A stretch of 64,000 nt of DNA from Bacillota bacterium (GTDB taxonomy: Bacteria > Bacillota > Clostridia > Acetivibrionales > JAEXSP01): assembly GCA_023453795.1 (NCBI GenBank), contig JAEXSP010000019.1, positions 186,001 through 250,000 on the forward strand. The letters run 5' to 3'. Below are positions 8,005-16,632 of this stretch, piece after piece. Under the pieces are notes generated by a model. It was not told the origin of the DNA. It searched no databases and worked only from the letters and a program-made list of their open reading frames with translations. The position numbers and the translations under genes are program-made. Each line of letters begins with the position of its first letter. Within the stretch, counting starts at the first letter, position 1.

Positions 8005-8856
8005 TTAATTATCTTCAGGTGCAGGATTAATTTGCATAATAGCCGCAAGATTACCCGTTTTTCCCTTTTCCCCTCTATGTGAAAAAAACATGTCATTATT
8101 GCATTTGGTACAGTAATTGCTTATGCATATATTATTAAAGTTTACTCCGCTTTCATTCATAGAAAATCGAATAATCGATTTCAAATCAATTTTCCATTTG
8201 CCGTTTTCCGCTTCAGTGCAAAAGTTTTCCGAATACGGAATAGCTCTTATAAATTCAGAATGGACTTCACTATCGACTTCAAAACAGCACGATCCGATAG
8301 ACGGGCCTATCACAGCCTCAAGTCTTTCAGGGTTGCATCCGAAACGAGCTTCCATTAACTTTATAGTTTCTCTTGAAATCTCCTTTACCGTTCCCCTCCA
8401 CCCCGAATGAACGAGTGCTATAACTCTTTTTTCTGGATCAAAAAGAAAAACAGGTACACAGTCTGCGTAAAAAGTTACAAGGGCAACCTCTTCTTTATCA
8501 GTTACAAGGGCATCATATCCTATAATGTCACTTTCCCTTACTATGCCTTTTCCTCTGTCCTCTTTGCCTACGACTTTGATTTTACTGTCATGAACCTGAT
8601 TGGACAATACCATGTTTCTGTAATCGATTTTTAATGCATTTGATATTATCTTAAAGTTTTCAAGAACATTTTCCGCCTTGTCCTTTCTTTTGAAGCCAAG
8701 GTTCAGCGAAGAGCATTCACCCGTGCTTACGCCGCCATTTCTGGTTGTAAAGCAGTGAGTAATTATATTGCTATACTTTTTAAAATTACCGAATTCTAAA
8801 AACTCAAGACATCCTTGTTTATTGATTATTGTATTTGCAATCTGATTTTCCTTCAT
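8005..8856 (-). CDS. pgeF: Purine nucleoside phosphorylase / laccase-domain protein (YlmD/YfiH family)
   Basis: Members are multicopper-oxidase-fold proteins with reported purine nucleoside phosphorylase and adenosine deaminase activity; in Gram-negatives they edit peptidoglycan precursors. The metal-binding set is present: His89 in NQVHDSKI, Cys133 in YADCVPVFLFD and His150 in ALVHSGWRGT. Length 283 is typical, with an N-terminal extension of about 25 residues. The ATG follows AAGGAGTTTTGAC. It lies just upstream of the peptide-binding lipoprotein gene. In Bacillus the homologue ylmD sits near division genes; here its neighbours are different. Confidence 0.9.
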   Translation of the reverse strand: MKENQIANTIINKQGCLEFLEFGNFKKYSNIITHCFTTRNGGVSTGECSSLNLGFKRKDKAENVLENFKIISNALKIDYRNMVLSNQVHDSKIKVVGKEDRGKGIVRESDIIGYDALVTDKEEVALVTFYADCVPVFLFDPEKRVIALVHSGWRGTVKEISRETIKLMEARFGCNPERLEAVIGPSIGSCCFEVDSEVHSEFIRAIPYSENFCTEAENGKWKIDLKSIIRFSMNESGVNFNNICISNYCTKCNNDMFFSHRGEKGKTGNLAAIMQINPAPEDN

Positions 8857-8975
8857 GTCAAAACTCCTTGGTAGTCCTATTAACTATGCACTTGTATAAT
8901 ATCATATTCTTCCTGTCGACTCAAGAATACTTTAATTGTTTGTTTTGGTATATTCTGGTTTATTGAGAATAAAAA

Positions 8976-8997
8976 AAAAGCATTTTTAAATGCTTTT
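8976..8997 (-). terminator. Terminator after spoVS
   Basis: Stem AAAAGCATTT / AAATGCTTTT with a 2-base apex, extended on the minus strand by a run of T from 8975 to 8971. It separates spoVS from pgeF, so pgeF must have its own promoter or rely on read-through. Confidence 0.8.
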
Positions 8998-9061
8998 CTA
9001 GTTCTAGGCTGTTAATACTAGCTGTATTTTAAACCATATATATTTTTTCCGATATTGGTTT

Positions 9062-9325
9062 TTATCTTCTTGGTTCTACTATCAGCTTGATGGCAGTTCT
9101 TTCTTCGCCATCGATCTGTATGTCGGTAAATGCCGGTATACAGATAAGCTCTAAGCCTGATGGTGCTACGAAACCGCGGGCAATTGCTACGGCTTTTACA
9201 GCCTGATTTAGTGCGCCTGCTCCAATAGCTTGGATTTCAGCAGTTCCCCTCTCTCTAATGACCCCGGCTAAAGCTCCTGCAATAGAATTTGGATTAGATT
9301 TTGCTGAGACTTTTAATACATCCAT
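9062..9325 (-). CDS. spoVS: Stage V sporulation protein S
   Basis: A small Alba-like/SpoVS protein needed for spore coat assembly and late engulfment steps in Bacillus and Clostridia. The 87 residues follow the family almost throughout: MDVLKVSAKSNPNSIAGAL, IQAIGAGALNQAVKAVAIARG, and GEERTAIKLIVEPRR at the C-terminus. The start is preceded by GGGGGG. Upstream is a candidate sigma-H promoter (9378-9404), matching the known sigma-H control of spoVS. It is followed by its own terminator. Confidence 0.97.
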   Translation of the reverse strand: MDVLKVSAKSNPNSIAGALAGVIRERGTAEIQAIGAGALNQAVKAVAIARGFVAPSGLELICIPAFTDIQIDGEERTAIKLIVEPRR

Positions 9326-9377
9326 AAAGTCTACCCCCCAAATAAAAATATCATTTAAAATAAGAACGTAAATAATA

Positions 9378-9404
9378 ATTCTACAAAAATTTAGAAAATC
9401 CTCT
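9378..9404 (-). promoter_or_regulatory. Candidate sigma-H promoter of spoVS
   Basis: The minus strand carries AGAGGATTT - 13 bases - AGAAT, close to the sigma-H consensus RWAGGAWWT - 12 to 14 - HGAAT (one mismatch in the -35). It is about 50 bases ahead of the spoVS start. Confidence 0.55.
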
Positions 9405-9437
9405 TTTTATAGTTAAAAATAAGTATTTTTTCTTAAA

Positions 9438-10220
9438 TTATTGTTTTATAATAGTGTTTATTCTTTCTATGAGCATAGTTTTTCCGGTTTTTTCATCTAT
9501 ATCCAGGCTTACAGCGTTAAATTGCACATCACCCTTTGCGACTTCAAACTTCGTTGGCATATGAGTTAAAAATCTTTGGATGATCAATTCCCTGTCGACA
9601 CCGATGATGCCGTCATACGGGCCGGTCATTCCGACATCGCTCATATAACCTGTTCCAAAAGGAAGTATTCTTTCATCGGCTGTCTGTACATGCGTATGGG
9701 TTCCCAGAACACAACTCACTCTTCCGTCAAGGTGCCATGCCATAGCCAGCTTTTCCGAGGTTGCTTCGGCATGGAAATCTACCAACACAACCTTGGTCAT
9801 GCTTTTCAGGTATTCCAATTCCCTTTCGGCAGCTTTAAACGGGCAGTCAATATTGTCCATGTATACTCGCCCTAAAATATTGAGAATACCTATTTTAGCT
9901 TTGTCATTTTCTATAATAATGGCTCCTTTTCCAGGTAATTCTTGGGGCATATTGGCAGGTCTGACAATCTTTTTATCGCAATCTATGAAATTCAATATTT
10001 CTGATTTAGACCAAACATGGTTACCCATAGTAATTGCGTCAATACCCATTTTATAAAGTTCCTGCGCAACTACGTATGTAATTCCTTTTCCGCCGGCTGC
10101 ATTTTCTCCATTTGCAATGCAGAAATCAAATCCTTTTTCCTTCTTCAATTTCGGGAGCATTTCTTTAACTGCTTTCCGCCCCGGGTTTCCAAATATGTCT
10201 CCAATAAACAAAACCTTCAA
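9438..10220 (-). CDS. ymdB: 2',3'-cyclic nucleotide phosphodiesterase, YmdB family
   Basis: Metallophosphoesterase acting on 2',3'-cAMP and related nucleotides; in Bacillus YmdB affects biofilm and motility decisions and lies beside rny. The binuclear metal site is intact: Asp8 (FIGDIFG), Glu39-Asn40 (NGENAAGGKGI), Asn67-His68 (TMGNHVW), His150 (VDFHAE), His175 and His177 (GTHTHVQTAD). The 260-residue length is standard. It follows rny on the same strand but a strong terminator (10373-10396) lies between them. No signal peptide. Confidence 0.95.
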   Translation of the reverse strand: MKVLFIGDIFGNPGRKAVKEMLPKLKKEKGFDFCIANGENAAGGKGITYVVAQELYKMGIDAITMGNHVWSKSEILNFIDCDKKIVRPANMPQELPGKGAIIIENDKAKIGILNILGRVYMDNIDCPFKAAERELEYLKSMTKVVLVDFHAEATSEKLAMAWHLDGRVSCVLGTHTHVQTADERILPFGTGYMSDVGMTGPYDGIIGVDRELIIQRFLTHMPTKFEVAKGDVQFNAVSLDIDEKTGKTMLIERINTIIKQ

Positions 10221-10372
10221 AGCTATGTCTCCTTTTGTTTGTCATATTTTAGGGTTAAAAATTCATTTTGTTCAATAAAGTTTTTACAAGTAATAGCTTT
10301 TTTATAAATAAAAAACTCTCATACAACCATCATAGATTTCAACATGGTTTGAATAAGTCTTTTGACAAATAT

Positions 10373-10396
10373 AAAAAGCGTGTCTCCACGCTTTTT
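10373..10396 (-). terminator. Terminator between rny and ymdB
   Basis: Perfect 10-bp stem AAAAAGCGTG / CACGCTTTTT with loop TCTC. Runs of A and T on the two sides would allow termination in either direction; on the minus strand it ends rny transcripts. Confidence 0.85.
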
Positions 10397-10439
10397 ATTC
10401 TTTGGTATACATTTCTTTGAACCTGATTACCCCTAACTC

Positions 10440-12005
10440 TTATTTTGCATAATCTATTGCTCTTGTTTCTCTTATAACATTTACTTTGATCTGTCCGGGA
10501 TATTCAAGCTCACTTTCTATCTTCTTAACAATTTCACGTGCTTTCATTACAATGTTTTCATCATTCACGTCTTCTGGCTTGACTATTATTCTAATCTCTC
10601 TTCCTGCCTGAATAGCAAAGGATTTTTCAACTCCCTGGAAGGAGTTGGCGATTTCTTCAAGCTTTTCAATCCTCTTAATGTAGGATTCAAGAGTCTCTCT
10701 CCTTGCTCCCGGCCTTGCTGCCGATATTGAATCCGCAGCCTGAACCAAAACCGCAATAAGAGTGTTTGCTTCTACATCTCCGTGATGTGAAAGGATTGCA
10801 TTAACAATGTCATTTCCTTCCCTGTACTTTTTAGCAAGATCGCCGCCGATTGTAACGTGTGATCCTTCTACTTCATGATCGACAGCTTTTCCTATGTCAT
10901 GCAGCAAGCCAGCTCTTTTGGCAAGGCTTACATCTGCACCCAATTCTGCTGCCATCAAACCTGCAAGATGTGAAACTTCAATAGAGTGATTTAGAACATT
11001 TTGCCCGTAACTTGTTCTGAATTTAAGTTTACCAATAAGTTTAATCAATTCAGGATGCAACCCATGGACACCTGTTTCAAATGTAGCTTGGTCACCTTCC
11101 TGCCTGATTGTGTTTTCAACTTCTTTCCTTGCTTTTTCAACCATTTCCTCAATCCTTGCAGGGTGTATTCTTCCGTCAAGGATAAGCTTTTCAAGAGTCA
11201 ATCTGGCAACTTCTCTTCTTATAGGATCAAACCCTGACAAAATAACCGCTTCAGGTGTATCATCGATTATGAGATCTATACCTGTAAGAGTTTCAAGCGT
11301 TCTAATATTTCTTCCCTCTCTGCCGATTATTCTGCCCTTCATTTCATCGTTCGGAAGCGGGACTACAGATACTGTAGCTTCTGAAACATGATCTGCTGCA
11401 CATTTTTGAATGGCGGTTGCGATAATGTCTCTGGCTTTTCTGTCAGCCTCTTCCTTGGTTTTAGCCTCAATATCCTTTATCAATATTGCTGCTTCGTGTT
11501 TTACTTCATTTTCAATGTTTCTCAGTAAATAATCCTTGGCATCTTCAATCGATAGACCGGAAATTCTTTCAAGCTCTTCCATCTGCTTTTTGTAAGTTTC
11601 TTCAACCTTATCCTGAAGCACCTGAATGTCCTTGCTTTTTTTATTCAGAACTTCATCCTTCTGTTCGAGGGCTTCAACCTTCTTATCAAGAGTTTCTTCC
11701 TTCTGAACAAGCCTTCTTTCGAGTCTTTGAATTTCATTCCTGCGGTCTTTGATTTCCCTGTCAAGTTCAACTCTGCTTCTGTGGATTTCTTCCTTTGCTT
11801 CAAGCAATAATTCTCTTTTCTTGCCTTCAGCTACCCTTTGTGCCTCACTGATCATCCTTTTGGCTTCCTGCTCAGCACTACCTATTTCCGCTTCAGCTTT
11901 CTTTTTTCTGAATTCAATGCCCCTGCGGAAAAATATAATTGAAGCAAATACTGCAATTATTAAACCTACAACGCCTACAATTACCATTCCTATTATGGCA
12001 CACAC
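10440..12005 (-). CDS. rny: Ribonuclease Y
   Basis: Membrane-anchored endoribonuclease that initiates bulk mRNA decay in Firmicutes. Domain order: one transmembrane helix (about residues 5-27), a long charged coiled coil (30-200), a KH domain with GREG at 228-231 (MKGRIIGREGRNIRTLETLTG), and an HD domain with His369-Asp370 (AGLLHDIGKAVDHEVEG). Length 521 is normal. The start is unsure: the GTG at 12005 lies almost on top of the AGGAGG, while an ATG at 11987 is 17 bases from it. A strong promoter at 12252-12280 implies a roughly 240-base leader. ymdB follows after a terminator. Confidence 0.96.
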   Translation of the reverse strand: MCAIIGMVIVGVVGLIIAVFASIIFFRRGIEFRKKKAEAEIGSAEQEAKRMISEAQRVAEGKKRELLLEAKEEIHRSRVELDREIKDRRNEIQRLERRLVQKEETLDKKVEALEQKDEVLNKKSKDIQVLQDKVEETYKKQMEELERISGLSIEDAKDYLLRNIENEVKHEAAILIKDIEAKTKEEADRKARDIIATAIQKCAADHVSEATVSVVPLPNDEMKGRIIGREGRNIRTLETLTGIDLIIDDTPEAVILSGFDPIRREVARLTLEKLILDGRIHPARIEEMVEKARKEVENTIRQEGDQATFETGVHGLHPELIKLIGKLKFRTSYGQNVLNHSIEVSHLAGLMAAELGADVSLAKRAGLLHDIGKAVDHEVEGSHVTIGGDLAKKYREGNDIVNAILSHHGDVEANTLIAVLVQAADSISAARPGARRETLESYIKRIEKLEEIANSFQGVEKSFAIQAGREIRIIVKPEDVNDENIVMKAREIVKKIESELEYPGQIKVNVIRETRAIDYAK

Positions 12006-12245
12006 CTCCTCGATATTCAGTTTTCAATGCACATGCCGCCCCATGACGGCTAAACTGGTCTTGTCCCAGATAAAAAACTTCAGACCTCATGTAAATAATA
12101 AACACAATTCATAGGCAAAACACTCAGAAATCAGAAAGTATTTGCCTTCCAAAACGGTAATACTGTTCACATGACCAATAGATTCAAAAAATATGTTAAA
12201 TAATAATTATGAATCTTCAATTCCTAAGTTTCTTGACCTAGTCAC
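12006..12245 (-). other. Long 5' leader of rny
   Basis: About 240 bases lie between the predicted start point and rny. The minus strand can fold AGGCAAA (12111-12117 region) against the TTTGCC near 12140-12150, and a second GCCG/CGGC hairpin forms near 12035-12050. No open frame with ribosome site is convincing. It could serve in autoregulation of RNase Y, but that is speculation. Confidence 0.4.
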
Positions 12246-12251
12246 AGCTTA

Positions 12252-12280
12252 ATTTTAATCGTTTTTATTTTTCATGTCAA
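12252..12280 (-). promoter_or_regulatory. Sigma-A promoter of rny
   Basis: Minus strand TTGACA - 17 bases - TAAAAT; the -35 box overlaps the stop codon of the upstream ATPase gene. Confidence 0.8.
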
Positions 12281-12978
12281 GAATCAATTACAGCCTTGCT
12301 AATTCCATCCTCAATTTCCACCTTAAACCATTTGTCTGCAATCTCGCTAAGATGGCGATCATGAGTAACCATTATAATTTGTCTTTCATACATTCCGCCG
12401 ATCTGCTTCAGGAATTCTGCAACCTGTGTGATATATTCATCGCTCACATGTTTGGCAGGCTCATCCAGTATGATAGGGCCGTTTATATCAAGATTGCTGC
12501 ATTGAAGCATTGCAATCCTCAGTGATAGGGATATTATATCTACAACCCCTCCGCCCCTTGCTTCCTGGGGTCTTGTAACAACCTTCTCACCGCCGATGTC
12601 ACTGACCACATAGAATTCCGCTTCCGGCCGGCCTCTTACCTCTTCTATTGTGATTCTAAACTCTATGTTTGAATCAAATATATACTGCAGGCAATTAGTC
12701 ACGAGAGTCTCTATCTGCAGCCGTGCCTGTTCCCTGGCAAATTCAGAAACCTTCTGCAGCAGAATCCTGACCTCTTCAAGCATGTCGATATTATCCAAAA
12801 TCCTTTGCAATGTGTTTTCGAGAATGCTTCTGGAACTTATCAGCTGCTCTTTTTTGCCCATCTCGTTGAAGTAATGAATTCTGAGCTGTTCATATTTATA
12901 CTTAATGGCTTTAATCTCAGAACCGTAATCCAAATCAAACTCTTCCTTCACTTTGTAATTTAGCGGCTTTAACAGCAT
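12277..12978 (-). CDS. ABC/SMC-type ATPase C-terminal half, lacking Walker A
   Basis: The 233-residue protein resembles only the C-terminal half of an SMC/Rad50/RecN-like ATPase: a coiled-coil-like stretch (about 20-95), an ABC-signature-like EARGGGVVDIISLSLRIAML (139-158), Walker B NGPIILDEP (166-174), and an H-loop histidine in IIMVTHD (His206). No Walker A P-loop is present, so it needs a partner chain or does not hydrolyse ATP alone. Two starts are possible: ATG 12978, overlapping folD by 44 bases without a ribosome site, or TTG 12933, just after the folD stop with AAGGAAGAG ahead. The second is attractive. It lies in a folD operon, just upstream of rny. Function unknown; a DNA or RNA repair role is possible. 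Confidence 0.8.
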   Translation of the reverse strand: MLLKPLNYKVKEEFDLDYGSEIKAIKYKYEQLRIHYFNEMGKKEQLISSRSILENTLQRILDNIDMLEEVRILLQKVSEFAREQARLQIETLVTNCLQYIFDSNIEFRITIEEVRGRPEAEFYVVSDIGGEKVVTRPQEARGGGVVDIISLSLRIAMLQCSNLDINGPIILDEPAKHVSDEYITQVAEFLKQIGGMYERQIIMVTHDRHLSEIADKWFKVEIEDGISKAVIDS

Positions 12979-13795
12979 TTTTCATGAGTATTGCACGTGT
13001 CATCGGTCCTACTCCGCCTGTAACCTTGGTAATAGCAGATGCTATCTGTGACACCGTAGAAAACTCTACATCGCCTGCCAGCTTGTTATTCGAGAGTCTG
13101 GTAACTCCAACGTCTATTACAACAGCGCCCGGTTTTACTGCATCAGCCTTTATCATTTCGGCCTTGCCTACAGCGGCAACCAGAATATCCGCTCTTTTGC
13201 ATACCTCATTAAGGTTCTTTGTTTTGGAATGGCAAACGGTTACTGTTCCATTCTTACTTAAAAGCATGATTGCCTGAGGCTTTCCGACAATATTGCTTCT
13301 TCCTACAACAACACATTCCTTACCCGCTACTTCTATGCCATTCTCTTCGAGAAGTTCCATGACTCCAGCCGGGGTACACGGCATGAATTCCGGTTTACCG
13401 GTCATAAGCTTTCCGACGTTTACAGGATGAAAGCAATCAGCATCCTTATTGGGATCTATTGCAAAAATGACATTGTCCTCATTTATGTGCTTTGGTACCG
13501 GAGACTGCACCAGTATTGCACTAACCTTCGGATCCTTGTTGAGCTTATGGATCAGGTTTATGAGCTCTTCCTCGGTTGTTTTGGCATCCAGAGCATACTC
13601 ATATGATTCAATGCCGATCTCAGCACAGTCTTTTTTCTTCAGATCGACATAAATTCTTGATGCCGGATCATCTCCGACAATAACTACGGCAAGGCCGGTA
13701 TGTATGTTTTTTGCCTTGAGCTCCTCTATTTCCCTTTTAAGGTTTTCCTTGATTTTCTTTGCGAGTTCTGTACCGTTCAATACTTTAGCTTCCAT
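12935..13795 (-). CDS. folD: Bifunctional methylenetetrahydrofolate dehydrogenase / methenyl-THF cyclohydrolase
   Basis: Interconverts 5,10-methylene-, 5,10-methenyl- and 10-formyl-tetrahydrofolate with NADP, supplying C1 units to purines and formyl-Met. Catalytic residues Tyr49 and Lys53 are in YVDLKKKDCAEIG; QSPVPKHI and DGFHP-like DADCFHPVNVG, GRSNIVGKP (165-173) and VGPMTRAILMKN are conserved. Length 286 is usual. The 3' end overlaps or abuts the Walker-A-less ATPase gene, indicating cotranscription. Confidence 0.96.
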   Translation of the reverse strand: MEAKVLNGTELAKKIKENLKREIEELKAKNIHTGLAVVIVGDDPASRIYVDLKKKDCAEIGIESYEYALDAKTTEEELINLIHKLNKDPKVSAILVQSPVPKHINEDNVIFAIDPNKDADCFHPVNVGKLMTGKPEFMPCTPAGVMELLEENGIEVAGKECVVVGRSNIVGKPQAIMLLSKNGTVTVCHSKTKNLNEVCKRADILVAAVGKAEMIKADAVKPGAVVIDVGVTRLSNNKLAGDVEFSTVSQIASAITKVTGGVGPMTRAILMKNAVKAAKLQSEGRV

Positions 13796-13835
13796 TATAA
13801 CAACTCACCTTTCAAATTATTTATTTAAATAAATT

Positions 13836-15746
13836 TTATTTAATACTTCTTCGCTTGTCAATTTTTTTAACCCCTCCTTTTTTATTTTGAAACGATGTTT
13901 CCCTTCTGGCCGGGTTCTGTCTCTTAGGACGTATCAGGCAGTTCCTGCCAAAACCTATCAGGTCCTCCCTGCCTGCTGACTTCAAAGCTTCATAAACAAG
14001 ATTGTAGTTTTCTTTCTTCCGGTATTGCAGCAAGGCTCTCTGCATTGCTTTTTCTTTAGGAGCTTTAGGCACATAGACCTTTTCCATGTTTCTCGGATCC
14101 AATCCGGTGTAGAACATGCATGTAGAAAGCGTTCCCGGAGTCGGGTAAAAGTCCTGGACCTGCTCGGGCATATGTCCCATATTGTGAAGGTACTCTGCAA
14201 GCTCTACAGCCGCTTTTAAGTCGCTTCCGGGGTGGCTGGATATCAAATAAGGCACAAGATATTGCTCTTTATGTATTTTCTTATTGATGTCATGGAACTT
14301 CTTAACAAACCGGTCATAGACCTTTCTGCCGGGTTTGCCCATTCTTGAAAGCACTCTGTCAACAACGTGTTCCGGGGCGACCTTCAACTGCCCGCTTACA
14401 TGGTGCTCACAAAGCTCGATGAAAAAGTCATCGTTCTTATCCAGCATTAGATAGTCATACCGGATGCCCGACCTTATAAATACCTTTTTGACCGAAGGAA
14501 GCTCTCTTAGTTTTCGCAAAAGTCCAAGATATTCGCTGTGGTCAACTATAAGATTTTTACATGGCTCAGGGAACATGCATTGTTTTCCTTTACAGGTTCC
14601 GTATTTAACCTGCTTCTCGCAGGCTTTGTTTCTAAAATTTGCCGTCGGCCCTCCGATATCATGAATATAACCTTTAAAGCCGGGCTGCCAGGTTAATTTC
14701 TTCGCTTCATTCATAATAGAAGCCTGGCTTCTCTTCTGAACGGCTCTGCCCTGATGAAAATTCAGGGCGCAGAAAGAGCAGCCTCCGTAACACCCTCTAT
14801 GGCTTGTTATACTGAATTCGACTTCTCTGATTGCCGGTATGCCGCCGTATTTTTCGTATACGGGATGATATGTACGCTCATAAGGTAGAGCATATATTCT
14901 GTCCATTTCGCTGACACTTAACGTCGGTGAAGGAGGATTCTGTACAACATATCTTTCACTGTGCTTTTGCACAAGCGTCCTTCCGGTAATCGAGTCCTGC
15001 TCGTCATATTGGACCTTGAAGGCTTCAGCATAAAGTTTTTTATCTGCGGAAACCTCTTCGAAAGAATTCAGAAGTGCAATATCCTTTGAATCTGAACTAC
15101 TTTCTATGCATTCTCTTATTCCATCACTGAGATCGTCAAGCCTTGACATGTAAGCAGTGCCGCGAATATTTCTTATTTCTTTGACGCTTTTTCCTTCTTG
15201 TAGGAGTTTTGCAATTTCTAAAATCGGTTTTTCACCCATACCATAAATAAGCAGATCGGCTTTCGAATCCTGAAGAATTGAACGTCTGACCTTGTTGTCC
15301 CAGTAATCATAATGTGCAAATCTCCTAAGGCTGGCTTCTAATCCGCCAATTATGACGGGGATGTCCTTAAAAATTTCCTTTGCCTTGTTGGCATACACTA
15401 TTACGGCTCTGTCAGGCCTGCAGCCTGCTTTTCCGCCGGGCGAATATGCGTCCTCGCTTCTGGGCTTCTTGCTTGCTGTATAGTGATTGACCATGGAATC
15501 AATAACTCCGGAGGATATCAGCACGCCGTATTTAGGACGTCCTAACGTCATGAAGTCATCATTTGTTTTCCAATCAGGCTGTGCGATTATTCCAACCTTA
15601 TATCCTTCACTTTCAAGAACTCTTGTTATAACGGCATGTCCAAAGCTTGGGTGGTCAACATATGCATCTCCGCTTATGTACAGGAAATCAAGCTGATCCC
15701 ACCCCCTGTTGTTCATATCTTCTCTTGAAATCGGTAAAAATGACAT
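13836..15746 (-). CDS. YgiQ family radical SAM protein
   Basis: A large radical SAM enzyme of unknown substrate, widespread in bacteria. The 4Fe-4S motif is CYGGCSFC (C-x3-C-x2-C, about residue 315), within HRGCYGGCSFCALNFHQG. N-terminal segment FLYISGDAYVDHPSFGHAVI and the middle IIGGLEASLRRFAHYDYW are characteristic of the YgiQ N-terminal domain. A second cysteine group (CEKQVKYGTCKGKQCMFPEPC) follows the core. The C-terminus is basic. I chose ATG 15746, which has TTGGAG six bases ahead, rather than an in-frame TTG at 15758. Length 636 fits the family. Confidence 0.92.
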   Translation of the reverse strand: MSFLPISREDMNNRGWDQLDFLYISGDAYVDHPSFGHAVITRVLESEGYKVGIIAQPDWKTNDDFMTLGRPKYGVLISSGVIDSMVNHYTASKKPRSEDAYSPGGKAGCRPDRAVIVYANKAKEIFKDIPVIIGGLEASLRRFAHYDYWDNKVRRSILQDSKADLLIYGMGEKPILEIAKLLQEGKSVKEIRNIRGTAYMSRLDDLSDGIRECIESSSDSKDIALLNSFEEVSADKKLYAEAFKVQYDEQDSITGRTLVQKHSERYVVQNPPSPTLSVSEMDRIYALPYERTYHPVYEKYGGIPAIREVEFSITSHRGCYGGCSFCALNFHQGRAVQKRSQASIMNEAKKLTWQPGFKGYIHDIGGPTANFRNKACEKQVKYGTCKGKQCMFPEPCKNLIVDHSEYLGLLRKLRELPSVKKVFIRSGIRYDYLMLDKNDDFFIELCEHHVSGQLKVAPEHVVDRVLSRMGKPGRKVYDRFVKKFHDINKKIHKEQYLVPYLISSHPGSDLKAAVELAEYLHNMGHMPEQVQDFYPTPGTLSTCMFYTGLDPRNMEKVYVPKAPKEKAMQRALLQYRKKENYNLVYEALKSAGREDLIGFGRNCLIRPKRQNPARRETSFQNKKGGVKKIDKRRSIK

Positions 15747-15794
15747 AAATATCTCCAATTAACATTTGTGTTTTGCTTTTATAATTCTAACACA

Positions 15795-15822
15795 AAAACC
15801 GGCAGTTTAAACTACCGGTTTT
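15795..15822 (-). terminator. Terminator after the TPR membrane-protein gene
   Basis: AAAACCGG...CCGGTTTT, extended inward by AGTTT/AAACT with a G-U pair, adjoining the stop codon at 15824 and followed by T on the minus strand. Confidence 0.8.
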
Positions 15823-15823
15823 C

Positions 15824-16492
15824 TTATAACAGAATTTCTTGAAACTCGGAGCTGTTCTTGAGGTTGTTGAATGCACTGTTAACCTTAGCTGCATTCTTTA
15901 TTTCCGAGTTCAATTCTATTGCTCTTTTTAGATTGTCCAGGGCAATATCTTTTTTCTTAAGATAAGCGTAAACCATTGATAGATTATAATATATTTCACT
16001 GTCCTCAGCTTTATTTCTCAATACGCTTTTATATGCATCCGCTGCTTCACCGTACTTTTTCAGCTCTACCAATGCTGCTGCAAAGTGGCACTTTATTTCA
16101 AGCTCATCAGGCTTTATTTCAAGGGCATTTCTGTAGGCTTCAACTGCTTCCTGATATCTTCCCATTTCATAAAGAGTTATTCCCATGTTGTAGTATAGGC
16201 TATAGTCTTCGGGTTTAAGCTTAACATGTTTTTTGAATTTCCGAATAATTTCAAAGTAGTCATAAATAAAAAGTGCTCCCGGAGCCAATACCCCAAAGCA
16301 TATAAAAAACATTTCTATTATATTGTTCGTTGCAACGTTTTCAGCAAAACACAGAACCCCCACGGTTATGGATACCACTTGAAATATTATTGTAATGAGT
16401 GTGATTAATTTTCTACCGATAAACAGCCTGTAAAACATATAGATAAGGAAGGCCGCCATCAGCAGGATTATAAAGCCGGTTAAAACAGACAT
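15824..16492 (-). CDS. Membrane-anchored tetratricopeptide repeat protein
   Basis: The first 80 residues hold about three hydrophobic helices (VLTGFIILLMAAFLIYMFYR onward), followed by roughly three TPR units (about 95-205) such as YYNMGITLYEMGRYQEAVEAYRNALEIKPDE. TPRs usually scaffold protein complexes, so this is a likely membrane-tethered adaptor on the cytoplasmic side. ATG 16492 follows a GGGGGG ribosome site and is preferred over an upstream frame extension. It lies between ftsK and the YgiQ-type gene. Partner unknown. Confidence 0.82.
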   Translation of the reverse strand: MSVLTGFIILLMAAFLIYMFYRLFIGRKLITLITIIFQVVSITVGVLCFAENVATNNIIEMFFICFGVLAPGALFIYDYFEIIRKFKKHVKLKPEDYSLYYNMGITLYEMGRYQEAVEAYRNALEIKPDELEIKCHFAAALVELKKYGEAADAYKSVLRNKAEDSEIYYNLSMVYAYLKKKDIALDNLKRAIELNSEIKNAAKVNSAFNNLKNSSEFQEILL

Positions 16493-16632
16493 ATTATCCC
16501 CCCTGATTTCTAGGCACAGCTGCATGCTGATAAGTTTTGCTAATTGTATTACTTCAATTCCGTTTTGGAATTTTATATAATATTCTTTAAGCAAAACTTA
16601 TATTCCATTGCCTGCATCTGCAGGAAGCAAAC

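Noticed and set aside
11914..12105. Minus-strand 63-codon frame in the rny leader
   Set aside because: It overlaps the rny start region in another frame and lacks a ribosome site; the region is probably an untranslated leader.
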